From Antarcticibacterium arcticum (GTDB lineage: Bacteria > Bacteroidota > Bacteroidia > Flavobacteriales > Flavobacteriaceae), in assembly GCF_007993795.1 (NCBI RefSeq), contig NZ_CP042476.1, forward strand, positions 3,038,001 through 3,102,000: a DNA stretch of 64,000 nt, in the 5' to 3' direction. Position numbers and translations under genes: made by a program. Below the pieces are notes generated by a model. It saw only the letters and a program-made list of their open reading frames with translations, had not been told where the DNA came from and ran no database searches. Positions 51,407 through 58,547 of the stretch are shown piece by piece (position 1 is the stretch's first letter; the number at the start of each line of letters is the position of its first letter).

Positions 51407-52482
51407 TGTCAAATTTTAAAAGATCATATAAGTTTGCTTTAAAAACATCGCTTTTTATTACCATTTTTCTTACGCTCCTGGTGAGCGTTTTTTTATTTTT
51501 TAGTTTTGAATTTAAACTGATTCCTGTTCTGGTTTTTGGAGCTGCTTGTTTTCTCTTTTCTTTTTTCATAATCCAGTATCGGGTAGAGCATTTTATCTAT
51601 AAACGCGTAAAGAAGATCTATGACAATGTAACTCTTCTTGATTCCAGCACACTACAGCCCAGCCAGATAACAACAGATATGGCCACGCTTACACGGGAAG
51701 TTGAAAAATTTGCCGAGGATAAAAAACTGGAAATTGAAACCCTGAAAGTAAGGGAAACCTACAGGAAGGAATTTATGGGAAATGTCTCCCATGAGCTTAA
51801 AACACCACTCTTTACCGTACAGGGTTATATCCTTACTCTTTTAGATGGCGCGATGAAGGATAAAGCGGTGCGAAAAAAATACCTTCAAAGAGCAGCCCGG
51901 GGGGTAGAACGTTTAATTTATATTGTAAAAGATTTGGATATGATCACCAAGCTGGAAGCAGGGGATCTTCATCTTAATCGGGAAAATTTCAATATTATTG
52001 AGGTAGTTCAAAATTCCTTCGACCTGCTGGAAATGAAAGCCGCCAAAAAGGATATTACCCTAACTTTTGATCTGGAATACCCACAGCCAATATGGGTGTA
52101 TGGAGATAGAGAGCGAATTCAACAGGTCATTACCAATCTAGTAGTGAATTCCATAAAATATGGAAAAAAGGGAGGCACTACCGAAATTAGTATAGAAAAC
52201 CTTATCAAAAATAAGGTAATAGTTAGGGTTACAGATAATGGAGAAGGGATTGAAAAAGTAAATATCCCCAGATTGTTCGAGCGGTTCTACCGGGTAGATA
52301 AGAGCGGTTCCCGTAAGGAAGGGGGATCTGGCCTGGGCCTTTCAATTGTAAAACATATTATAGAGGCGCATTCAGAAAAGATATATGTAGAGAGTGTTTA
52401 CGGGGTAGGAAGTGAATTCTCATTCACCCTGGAAAAGAGTAAAAATACCTCCAAGCCCCCGGGTAAACTTAAAACTGCCTAG
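51406..52482 (+). CDS. PhoR-like sensor histidine kinase
   Basis: Membrane sensor kinase, 358 residues. Two TM helices close together at about 14-33 and 38-57 leave almost no periplasmic loop, as in PhoR. Then a HAMP-like linker, the H-box EFMGNVSHELKTPLFTVQGY (His129), and a HATPase domain with N-box NLVVNSIKYG, G1 DNGEGIEK, F-box and G2 GGSGLGLSIVKHIIEAH. The absence of a periplasmic sensor domain suggests sensing through a partner (PhoU/Pst in the E. coli case) or the membrane; no pst genes lie in the window. Its 3' 63 bases overlap the convergent glycosyltransferase gene. Confidence 0.92.
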   Translation: MSNFKRSYKFALKTSLFITIFLTLLVSVFLFFSFEFKLIPVLVFGAACFLFSFFIIQYRVEHFIYKRVKKIYDNVTLLDSSTLQPSQITTDMATLTREVEKFAEDKKLEIETLKVRETYRKEFMGNVSHELKTPLFTVQGYILTLLDGAMKDKAVRKKYLQRAARGVERLIYIVKDLDMITKLEAGDLHLNRENFNIIEVVQNSFDLLEMKAAKKDITLTFDLEYPQPIWVYGDRERIQQVITNLVVNSIKYGKKGGTTEISIENLIKNKVIVRVTDNGEGIEKVNIPRLFERFYRVDKSGSRKEGGSGLGLSIVKHIIEAHSEKIYVESVYGVGSEFSFTLEKSKNTSKPPGKLKTA

Positions 52483-53484
52483 GTTTTTAAAGTACTGCAT
52501 GCCATCCAGCTTTTTTATATCAAAATCCTTTTGTTTGCAAAAATCTGCGACTCCCTCACTTTTCATCCTTTTCGCCAGATATAGTTGTTCCGGTTGACCC
52601 GGGGTAGGAATAAAAAAAACTTTCTTTTCAAGTTTTGCAAGGTCCATAAGGCTGGTGTATCCGGAGCGGGAAATTACAAGGGCGCTGCTGTTGAGAGCTT
52701 TTTGTAATTCTTTTGTAGTTAAAAAGTTTACCCTGGTAATATTTCCCCGTACCTCCCGGGTTGATCTCTCTTCTACCACACCTCTTATAATAAGCACCCG
52801 GAGATCCAATTTCTTTAACTCTTTTTCCATGATAGCTTCAAGCATCCCGCGTTGAGGTTCAGGGCCGGAAAGTAAAACCGTAATGTCATAAAGTTGGTCT
52901 AACACTTCTTTTTCAAACCGGCTTAAAACTCCCAAATATTTTACGGGAAAGGAAACCTCTTTTGCATGCCCCATAGAGCCGCTCAAATTCGGTTTTTTTG
53001 CATTATCCGGGACCCAGCATTTATCGAATTTTTTAATATACCGCTGCTGCATATAAGTGCTTAGGGAGGTAGTAATACCTGAAAAAACCTTGATTTGATG
53101 GGTTATAAATGCGGAAGGTACATTGCCGGACCTCACACCCCATCGGTTATCTGAAATTATCCCGGCCAGGTTTTGAGATTTTACAAGCTGGTGAGTTATT
53201 TCCTTTTCCTCTTTAATACATTGCAGGATATGGGGTGTTTGTTGAAGAAGTTTTAAACCGAAGAAAGCAGGATTTTTAGAATACCTAATATTATAAGCTG
53301 GAAGTTGGTGCCATTCCAGATAAGGAAATTCCTTTCTCAGCAATTCCAGCGCAGCACCATCGGAAGCTAAAACCGGTTCAAAATTTTCCTCTAAAAGGGC
53401 ATATATAACCGGGATGCATCTGGTGGCATGGCCAAGTCCCCAGTTTAGTGGCGCTACTAAGATCCTTTTTTTGGGCATTCTCAA
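52420..53484 (-). CDS. Glycosyltransferase, MurG-like two-domain (GT-B) family
   Basis: A 354-residue predicted glycosyltransferase with a GT-B fold. The N terminus (KRILVAPLNWGLGHATRCIPVIYALLE) matches the donor/acceptor-binding loop of MurG/UGT-like proteins (GHATR), and the C-terminal half has SALVISRSGYTSLMDLAKLEKKVFFIPTPGQPEQLYLAKRM, the nucleotide-sugar-binding motif with the acidic/Glu pair. No membrane segment. Acceptor unknown. MRMPKKR and MPKKR are both possible starts. Convergent with and overlapping the kinase gene. Confidence 0.85.
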   Translation of the reverse strand: MRMPKKRILVAPLNWGLGHATRCIPVIYALLEENFEPVLASDGAALELLRKEFPYLEWHQLPAYNIRYSKNPAFFGLKLLQQTPHILQCIKEEKEITHQLVKSQNLAGIISDNRWGVRSGNVPSAFITHQIKVFSGITTSLSTYMQQRYIKKFDKCWVPDNAKKPNLSGSMGHAKEVSFPVKYLGVLSRFEKEVLDQLYDITVLLSGPEPQRGMLEAIMEKELKKLDLRVLIIRGVVEERSTREVRGNITRVNFLTTKELQKALNSSALVISRSGYTSLMDLAKLEKKVFFIPTPGQPEQLYLAKRMKSEGVADFCKQKDFDIKKLDGMQYFKNLGSFKFTRGLGGIFTLFQGE

Positions 53485-53586
53485 ATATAAGGATTAGAGG
53501 CAGTAACTATCTTCATAACTATCAAAACCAAGCTTTTTTGTAAGGTGTGGCCTATTTTAATTAATTTTACCAAAATTTAATAAGCA

Positions 53587-54261
53587 GTGGGTAGTAAGAA
53601 TAAATTGAGAAGATTTAGGGAGAATGAGGGGTTTTCTAATGTAGTGCAGCCTTCAAGGGAGGAACTTACAGATCAGGAATACCCGTTAAAAGGGAGCTGG
53701 GGCAAGGATTTTTTCAAAAATGAAAAACCAATTGTCCTGGAACTTGGTTGTGGAAAAGGTGAATATAGTGTGGCCCTGGCGCAGGCAAATCCAGATAAGA
53801 ATTTTATAGGAATTGATATAAAAGGAGCCAGATTCTGGAGGGGAGCAAAGACCGCATTGGAGGAGGGACTTGGTAATGTTGGATTTATAAGGACTCAGAT
53901 AGAACTAATAGACCGGCTTTTTGAAGATGGGGAAGTGGAAGAGATCTGGATCACTTTTCCAGATCCTCAAATAAAATATAAGCGCACTAAACATAGATTA
54001 ACCAATGCCGAATTTCTTCAGAAATATAAAAAAATCCTAAAACCGGAGGGAGTAGTTAATTTAAAAACCGATAGTGAATTTATGCACGGTTATACCCTAG
54101 GCTTGCTACACGGTGAAGGTCACGAGGTTTTACATGCCAACCATAACGTGTATAAAAACGAATATTCTCCAAAAGAAGTCACAGGTATACAAACTTTCTA
54201 TGAAAAACAGTACCTTGAACAAGGAAAACCCATTACCTATATCCAGTTTAAGATAAAATAG
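53587..54261 (+). CDS. trmB: tRNA (guanine-N7)-methyltransferase
   Basis: Makes m7G46 in tRNA with S-adenosylmethionine. The 224-residue protein has the SAM motif VLELGCGKGEYSVALAQANPDKNFIGIDIKG (about 51-81) and the TrmB signature IWITFPDPQIKYKRTKHRLTN. The start codon is GTG at 53587: the product then opens MGSKNKLRRFRENEGF, the family-typical N terminus in flavobacteria. No ATG is available nearby in frame. TTG-started LysE gene begins 4 bases after the stop. Confidence 0.94.
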   Translation: MGSKNKLRRFRENEGFSNVVQPSREELTDQEYPLKGSWGKDFFKNEKPIVLELGCGKGEYSVALAQANPDKNFIGIDIKGARFWRGAKTALEEGLGNVGFIRTQIELIDRLFEDGEVEEIWITFPDPQIKYKRTKHRLTNAEFLQKYKKILKPEGVVNLKTDSEFMHGYTLGLLHGEGHEVLHANHNVYKNEYSPKEVTGIQTFYEKQYLEQGKPITYIQFKIK

Positions 54262-54265
54262 TATT

Positions 54266-54889
54266 TTGGAGGAAACAAAACTTTTCCTTATTACCTACTT
54301 TGCTGCTCTTTTGGGAGTAATTCCCCCGGGTCTGGTAAATATGACCGTGGCCAAAACCTGTGTAGATCACGGTAAAAAGAACGGTTTATATGTGGCCATA
54401 GGCGCATCAATTGTGGTGCTGTTCCAGGCTTTGGTGGCGGTTTTACTGGCAAAATATATTTTCGACCACCCTTTTATTCGAAATATACTTCTAAGAACCG
54501 GCCTGGTAATATTTCTCCTTCTGGCCATATTTTTTTATGTAAAAGCCCGAAGAGATCCTCATATTGAAACACATTCCAAAACTCCTGTAAACAGGAGCAT
54601 TTTTAAAGGAATGTTCATCGCCATGCTTAATGTTTTTCCCATCCCGTATTTCGTTGCGGTGGGAGCAGCGATAAATGTGGGAGGAGATCTTTCTTATGAC
54701 TGGACCCTGATAATTACATTTATTCTTGCGGCATCACTGGGTACTTTTACCACCCTTTATTTTTATGTGTTGTCCTTTATTAAAATTGAAGATAAAACCG
54801 AGATGTTCTCCAAATATTCCAATTACTTCATGGCAGCCCTAATGTTTATTTTGGTTATAATCACAGTCATTCGTATTTTCTATTTTTAG
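54266..54889 (+). CDS. LysE-family transporter
   Basis: A 207-residue inner-membrane exporter of the LysE/RhtB superfamily with six hydrophobic helices; substrates are amino acids or related small molecules. The diagnostic start of TM1 is TYFAALLGVIPPGLVNMTVAKTC (Pro-Pro-Gly), and TM4-5 carries MLNVFPIPYFVAVGAA. The start is TTG 54266; the next in-frame ATG would remove TM1. Overall a 1-base gap to the alkyltransferase-like gene. Confidence 0.82.
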   Translation: MEETKLFLITYFAALLGVIPPGLVNMTVAKTCVDHGKKNGLYVAIGASIVVLFQALVAVLLAKYIFDHPFIRNILLRTGLVIFLLLAIFFYVKARRDPHIETHSKTPVNRSIFKGMFIAMLNVFPIPYFVAVGAAINVGGDLSYDWTLIITFILAASLGTFTTLYFYVLSFIKIEDKTEMFSKYSNYFMAALMFILVIITVIRIFYF

Positions 54890-54890
54890 A

Positions 54891-55220
54891 ATGAATAAAG
54901 AAAACAGCTTTTTTGACAGGGTATACGAGGTGGTTAAACTGGTGCCATACGGGCGGGTAACTTCGTATGGAGCAATTGCCCGTTATCTGGGATCTGCCGG
55001 AAGTTCCAGGATGGTAGGTTGGGCACTTAATAATTCTCATAAACTGGAGGATATCCCAGCCCAACGGGTGGTGAACAGAATGGGCATGCTTACCGGAAAA
55101 CACCATTTTGGTGGAACCAATGCTATGCAGCAAATGCTTGAAAGTGAAGGGGTAAAGGTCAAAGATAATCAGGTAGTAAACTTTGATAAATTATACTGGG
55201 ACCCTGCCCTTGAACTTTAA
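54891..55220 (+). CDS. Alkyltransferase-like protein (MGMT family without catalytic Cys)
   Basis: A 109-residue homologue of O6-alkylguanine-DNA alkyltransferase (MGMT). It has the helix-turn-helix-like DNA-binding part (YEVVKLVPYGRVTSYGAIARYLGS) and the region that corresponds to the active site, but PCHRV reads PAQRV at 56-60, so the methyl-acceptor Cys is absent. That is the definition of alkyltransferase-like (ATL) proteins, which bind O6-alkylguanine and hand it to nucleotide excision repair. The length is typical for ATL. Located one base downstream of a LysE gene and upstream of the Fe-S cluster. Confidence 0.88.
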   Translation: MNKENSFFDRVYEVVKLVPYGRVTSYGAIARYLGSAGSSRMVGWALNNSHKLEDIPAQRVVNRMGMLTGKHHFGGTNAMQQMLESEGVKVKDNQVVNFDKLYWDPALEL

Positions 55221-55320
55221 AAACTCCTTCCTCAAATTCCTGGTTTTCGTTTGATAGATCTCCCCTATATAAGCATTGATCAATTATTAATAAATACTTC
55301 ATTTTCTTAGGTTTTACACC

Positions 55321-55328
55321 TATATTTG
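55321..55328 (+). promoter_or_regulatory. Possible promoter -7 element upstream of mrp
   Basis: TATATTTG matches TAnnTTTG, 132 bases before the ATG at 55461, so it would give a long leader. The gap from 55221 to 55460 holds no other feature I can support. Confidence 0.4.
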
Positions 55329-55460
55329 CATTTTAGAATCAATCTACATAAGGGGTTGAGATTTAAAGCGAATCCAGCGTATTAGCGGTAAAGATCTTTC
55401 TACCCAGTTGAAAACTATATTACAGGTTAGATTAATTCTGCTACAGATAAAATAATATCG

Positions 55461-56591
55461 ATGAAATTAAACAGAAAAGATATTCTCAGGGCCCTTGAAA
55501 CTATTTCGGTTTCAGGGGAAGGGAAAAATATGGTTGAAAGCGGTGCCGTTCAAAATGTGATGACCTTTGGTGATGAGGTAGTGGTAGATCTTGTTTTAAC
55601 TACTCCCGCCCTGCATATTAAAAAACGCGCTGAGGTAGATATTCTTAGCGTGATCCATAAGGAGGTTTATGAAAAAGCCAAAGTTAAGGTAAATATCAAG
55701 GTTGAAAGCCCCGAAAAAACTACCATTAAAGGAAAAGCTATTCCCGGCATAAGCAACATTATTGCTGTAGCATCAGGGAAAGGAGGCGTTGGAAAATCTA
55801 CAATTACAGCCAATCTGGCTGTTAGCCTTGCCAAAATGGGATTTAGAGTAGGTTTGCTTGATGCAGATATTTACGGGCCATCCATGCCTATGATGTTTGA
55901 TGTGGAGGCTGAAAAACCATTGTCTGTAAATGTTGATGGTAAATCAAAAATGAAACCTGTAGAAAACTACGGGGTGAAGATTTTGTCTATTGGGTTTTTT
56001 ACTCAACCAAATCAGGCAGTAGTATGGAGAGGACCTATGGCAGCAAAAGCATTGAACCAGATGATCTTTGATGCAGCCTGGGGCGAGCTGGATTTCATGT
56101 TAATAGACCTTCCTCCCGGAACAGGTGACATCCATCTTTCTATCATGCAATCTTTACCTATAACGGGATCTGTAATAGTGAGTACACCACAAAATGTAGC
56201 CCTTGCCGATGCTAAAAAAGGGGTTGCAATGTTTCAGCAGGAAAGCATCAATGTGCCGGTATTGGGAATAATTGAGAATATGGCATATTTCACGCCTGCG
56301 GAATTACCTGAAAATAAATACTATATCTTCGGAAAACACGGAGCTAAAAATCTCGCTGACGATCTTGGAATTCCGTTTCTGGGAGAACTTCCATTGGTGC
56401 AAAGCATCAGGGAGGCAGGAGATATAGGAAGGCCTGCAGCATTGCAGGTTGCCACTCCACTTGAAGCTGCTTTTGAAAAGATCACTCAAAATGTAGTTCA
56501 GGAAACTGTAAATAGAAACACAAGTCTGCCTCCAACTGAAGCCATAAAGATCACAACCATGGCAGGATGCAGTGCGGTTAAAAAGAAATAA
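55461..56591 (+). CDS. mrp: Mrp/ApbC/NBP35-family Fe-S carrier ATPase
   Basis: ATPase that carries Fe-S clusters to apo-proteins. The 376-residue protein has an N-terminal DUF59/MIP18-type domain (1-90), the deviant Walker A GKGGVGKST (106-114) of the SIMIBI class, DADIYGPSMPMMFDVE, LIDLPPGTGDIHLS and the region after IIENMAYF. The bacterial ApbC CxxC that holds the shared cluster is not present: after ENMAYF the sequence reads TPAELPENKYYIFGK. The NifU gene starts immediately after the stop (no gap), suggesting a physical pair. Confidence 0.93.
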   Translation: MKLNRKDILRALETISVSGEGKNMVESGAVQNVMTFGDEVVVDLVLTTPALHIKKRAEVDILSVIHKEVYEKAKVKVNIKVESPEKTTIKGKAIPGISNIIAVASGKGGVGKSTITANLAVSLAKMGFRVGLLDADIYGPSMPMMFDVEAEKPLSVNVDGKSKMKPVENYGVKILSIGFFTQPNQAVVWRGPMAAKALNQMIFDAAWGELDFMLIDLPPGTGDIHLSIMQSLPITGSVIVSTPQNVALADAKKGVAMFQQESINVPVLGIIENMAYFTPAELPENKYYIFGKHGAKNLADDLGIPFLGELPLVQSIREAGDIGRPAALQVATPLEAAFEKITQNVVQETVNRNTSLPPTEAIKITTMAGCSAVKKK

Positions 56592-56840
56592 ATGACATCT
56601 GAAGAAATTAGGTTAAATGTGGAAAGGGCCCTAACAGAGATACGTCCTTTTTTACAAAGAGATGGGGGAGATATTTCCCTGGTCTCTATTGAAGATGACC
56701 GTTTGGTAAAGGTTCAGCTACTGGGTGCCTGTGTGGGCTGCCATGTGAATACCATGACCCTGAAATCTGGTGTTGAAATGACCATTAAGAGATATGTACC
56801 ACAAATTGAAGAGGTGGTAAATGTTGAAAAGGGAAAATAG
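56592..56840 (+). CDS. NifU C-terminal-domain (Nfu-type) Fe-S scaffold
   Basis: An 82-residue protein made of a single NifU C-terminal domain, a [4Fe-4S] carrier. FLQRDGGDISLVSIEDDRL and LLGACVGCHVNTMTL (Cys47, Cys50; CxxC) are diagnostic. Its start abuts the mrp stop. With mrp, the reductase and a 2Fe-2S ferredoxin downstream it forms an Fe-S trafficking and electron-supply cluster. Confidence 0.93.
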   Translation: MTSEEIRLNVERALTEIRPFLQRDGGDISLVSIEDDRLVKVQLLGACVGCHVNTMTLKSGVEMTIKRYVPQIEEVVNVEKGK

Positions 56841-56870
56841 TTCGTATCTCCCAAATACAAAGTTAAAAGA

Positions 56871-57932
56871 ATGATCAAAACAGATATTTTAATAATCGGC
56901 GCGGGACCTACAGGTTTATTCGCCGTTTTTGAAGCCGGTTTGTTAAAACTAAAATGCCACTTGATAGATGCTCTGCCACAACCCGGAGGCCAGTGTTCTG
57001 AGATCTATCCTAAAAAACCTATATATGATATTCCGGGTTTTCCTGAAGTTCTGGCAGGAGATCTTGTAACTAATCTCATGGAGCAAATAAAGCCCTTTGA
57101 CCCCGGTTTCACACTTGGAGATAGAGCCGAAACTCTTGAGAAGCAGGATGACGGTAGTTTTATTGTAACTACCTCAAGAGGGGTTAAACATTATGCACCT
57201 GTCGTGGTAATTGCCGGCGGCCTGGGAAGTTTTGAACCAAGAAAACCACCTATACCCGTAATTTCCAATTATGAGGATAAGGGTGTGGCTTATATAATTC
57301 GTGACCCGGAAGTTTATCGTGATAAAACAGTAGTCATAGCGGGTGGGGGAGATTCTGCCCTGGATTGGTCTATTTTCCTTTCAGGAGTAGCCAGGGAAGT
57401 TTCACTGGTGCACCGCAGGAACGATTTCCGGGGTGCTTTGGATTCCGTAGAAAAAGTAGAAGAACTATCTAAAATAGGAAAGATCAATCTTATTACCGGG
57501 GCAGAAGTAGTAGATCTTAAAGGTGAAGATCACCTGGAGGCCGTTGTTATAAGACATAGTGGTGAAGCTTCTCATGAAGAGGTTAAGACTGTAGATCATT
57601 TTATTCCGCTTTTTGGTCTTTCTCCAAAACTTGGACCTATTGGTGACTGGGGTCTGGAAATTGAAAAAAACGCCATTAAGGTTGATAATTCCTATGATTA
57701 TCAAACCAATATCCCGGGGGTTTATGCTATTGGAGATGTAAACACCTATCCAGGTAAGTTAAAGTTGATATTATGTGGTTTCCACGAAGCGGCCATAATG
57801 TGTCAGAGTGCCTATCAACGCATATTTCCCGAAAAGAGGTATGTAATGAAATATACCACCGTAAGCGGAATTGACGGTTTTGACGGGTCCAGGAAGGAAG
57901 CCAAAAGAGAAGTTGTAAAAAGCATTAATTAA
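56871..57932 (+). CDS. Ferredoxin-NADP+ reductase, thioredoxin-reductase-like type
   Basis: FAD enzyme that passes electrons from NADPH to ferredoxin. The 353-residue protein has IIGAGPTGLFAVFEAG (9-24) for FAD, GGGDSALDWSIFLSGVA for NADPH, and PGVYAIGDVNTYPGK as the second FAD motif near the C terminus. It lacks the CxxC of thioredoxin reductases, which is the TrxR-like ferredoxin-NADP reductase pattern. It lies 30 bases after nifU-like and 55 before the ferredoxin gene, with a hairpin in between. Confidence 0.9.
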   Translation: MIKTDILIIGAGPTGLFAVFEAGLLKLKCHLIDALPQPGGQCSEIYPKKPIYDIPGFPEVLAGDLVTNLMEQIKPFDPGFTLGDRAETLEKQDDGSFIVTTSRGVKHYAPVVVIAGGLGSFEPRKPPIPVISNYEDKGVAYIIRDPEVYRDKTVVIAGGGDSALDWSIFLSGVAREVSLVHRRNDFRGALDSVEKVEELSKIGKINLITGAEVVDLKGEDHLEAVVIRHSGEASHEEVKTVDHFIPLFGLSPKLGPIGDWGLEIEKNAIKVDNSYDYQTNIPGVYAIGDVNTYPGKLKLILCGFHEAAIMCQSAYQRIFPEKRYVMKYTTVSGIDGFDGSRKEAKREVVKSIN

Positions 57933-57936
57933 TAAT

Positions 57937-57976
57937 AAACCTTACAGGAGTTGACAACCTGTGAGGTTTTGATTAC
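57937..57976 (+). terminator. Hairpin between reductase and ferredoxin genes
   Basis: AAACCTTACAGG (57937-57948) pairs with CCTGTGAGGTTT (57958-57969) over 12 bp, one wobble, followed by TTTGATTA. Terminator-like or an attenuator that changes the reductase/ferredoxin ratio. Confidence 0.6.
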
Positions 57977-57987
57977 CCCCAAATCAT

Positions 57988-58323
57988 ATGTCTGATATTA
58001 AGATCACCATTATTGACCGGGAAGGGGAAGCACACCTAGTAGATGCTCCTACAGATATGAATATGAATCTCATGGAGGTGATTCGCGCTCACGAGCTTGC
58101 ACCTGAAGGGACTTTGGGGATTTGTGGCGGAATGGCCATGTGTGCCTCCTGCCAGTGTTATATGCTGAGTCATGATCATTTGCTTCCTGAAAAGAAATAT
58201 GAAGAGGAAGATATGCTGGACCAGGCATTTTTTGTTCAGGAAAACAGCAGGCTTAGTTGCCAGATCTTCATAAATAAGGAACTGGAAGGCCTAGAAGTTA
58301 AGATTGCCCCGGAAGCTACCTAA
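57988..58323 (+). CDS. Adrenodoxin-type [2Fe-2S] ferredoxin
   Basis: A 111-residue electron carrier with the vertebrate/ISC-type pattern CGGMAMCASC: Cys46, Cys52, Cys55 and a distant Cys91 (RLSCQIF) bind the [2Fe-2S] cluster; Cys57 is an extra Cys. It starts 55 bases after the reductase, with an intervening hairpin. It would supply electrons for Fe-S assembly by the mrp-nifU module upstream or other oxidases. Confidence 0.93.
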   Translation: MSDIKITIIDREGEAHLVDAPTDMNMNLMEVIRAHELAPEGTLGICGGMAMCASCQCYMLSHDHLLPEKKYEEEDMLDQAFFVQENSRLSCQIFINKELEGLEVKIAPEAT

Positions 58324-58328
58324 CACCG

Positions 58329-58538
58329 GTGCTCTATCTGCATAAATTTAAGCTAATGATGATGGGAGGAGAAATCAAAATATGCAATGTTCTTATCTTT
58401 TACTCAAAAAAGTCAAAGGACTATCTTCTATTGGATGGGGTGGTTTCCAAGGAGTCCAAAGCCCTTAAAAGTGAGTGCTGTGAAAAATATAAAAAGGGCA
58501 AACGCTGTAAGCGATGCCCTTGTTTTGACCTGTTATAA
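58329..58538 (+). CDS. Cys-rich mini-protein
   Basis: A 69-codon frame whose C terminus reads SECCEKYKKGKRCKRCPCFDLL: CC at the start and a CxxCxC at the end, with a Lys/Arg-rich middle. I recall similar short Cys/Lys proteins with a CCxKYKKxxxxCxxCP core in other Bacteroidota, so the conserved part probably is genuine, perhaps a metal-binding mini-protein. The true start is uncertain: the N-terminal third (MLYLHKFKLMMMGG...) looks unlike a protein, and a GTG 6 codons after DGV is possible. A hairpin (58492-58526) overlaps the last codons, and its T run sits just inside the stop. Confidence 0.45.
   Translation: MLYLHKFKLMMMGGEIKICNVLIFYSKKSKDYLLLDGVVSKESKALKSECCEKYKKGKRCKRCPCFDLL
58492..58526 (+). 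terminator. Terminator after the ferredoxin gene, inside the Cys-rich ORF
   Basis: AAAAGGGCA (58492-58500) pairs with TGCCCTT (58515-58521), with an inner CGCT/AGCG helix, followed by GTTTTG. It would stop transcription of the reductase-ferredoxin unit and overlaps codons for KGKRCKRCPCF. Confidence 0.65.
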
Positions 58539-58547
58539 TTAGTAGTA

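Noticed and set aside
54266..54289. GGAGG as a Shine-Dalgarno site for LysE
   Set aside because: It lies inside the first codons of the TTG-started frame and no start codon follows at usable distance.
55221..55460. Small RNA or riboswitch before mrp
   Set aside because: Only a -7 element is visible; no stable conserved-looking fold was found by eye.
58380..58440. N-terminal part of the 69-codon Cys-rich frame as coding
   Set aside because: The first 25-30 codons lack protein-like character; only the C-terminal Cys-rich part is supported.
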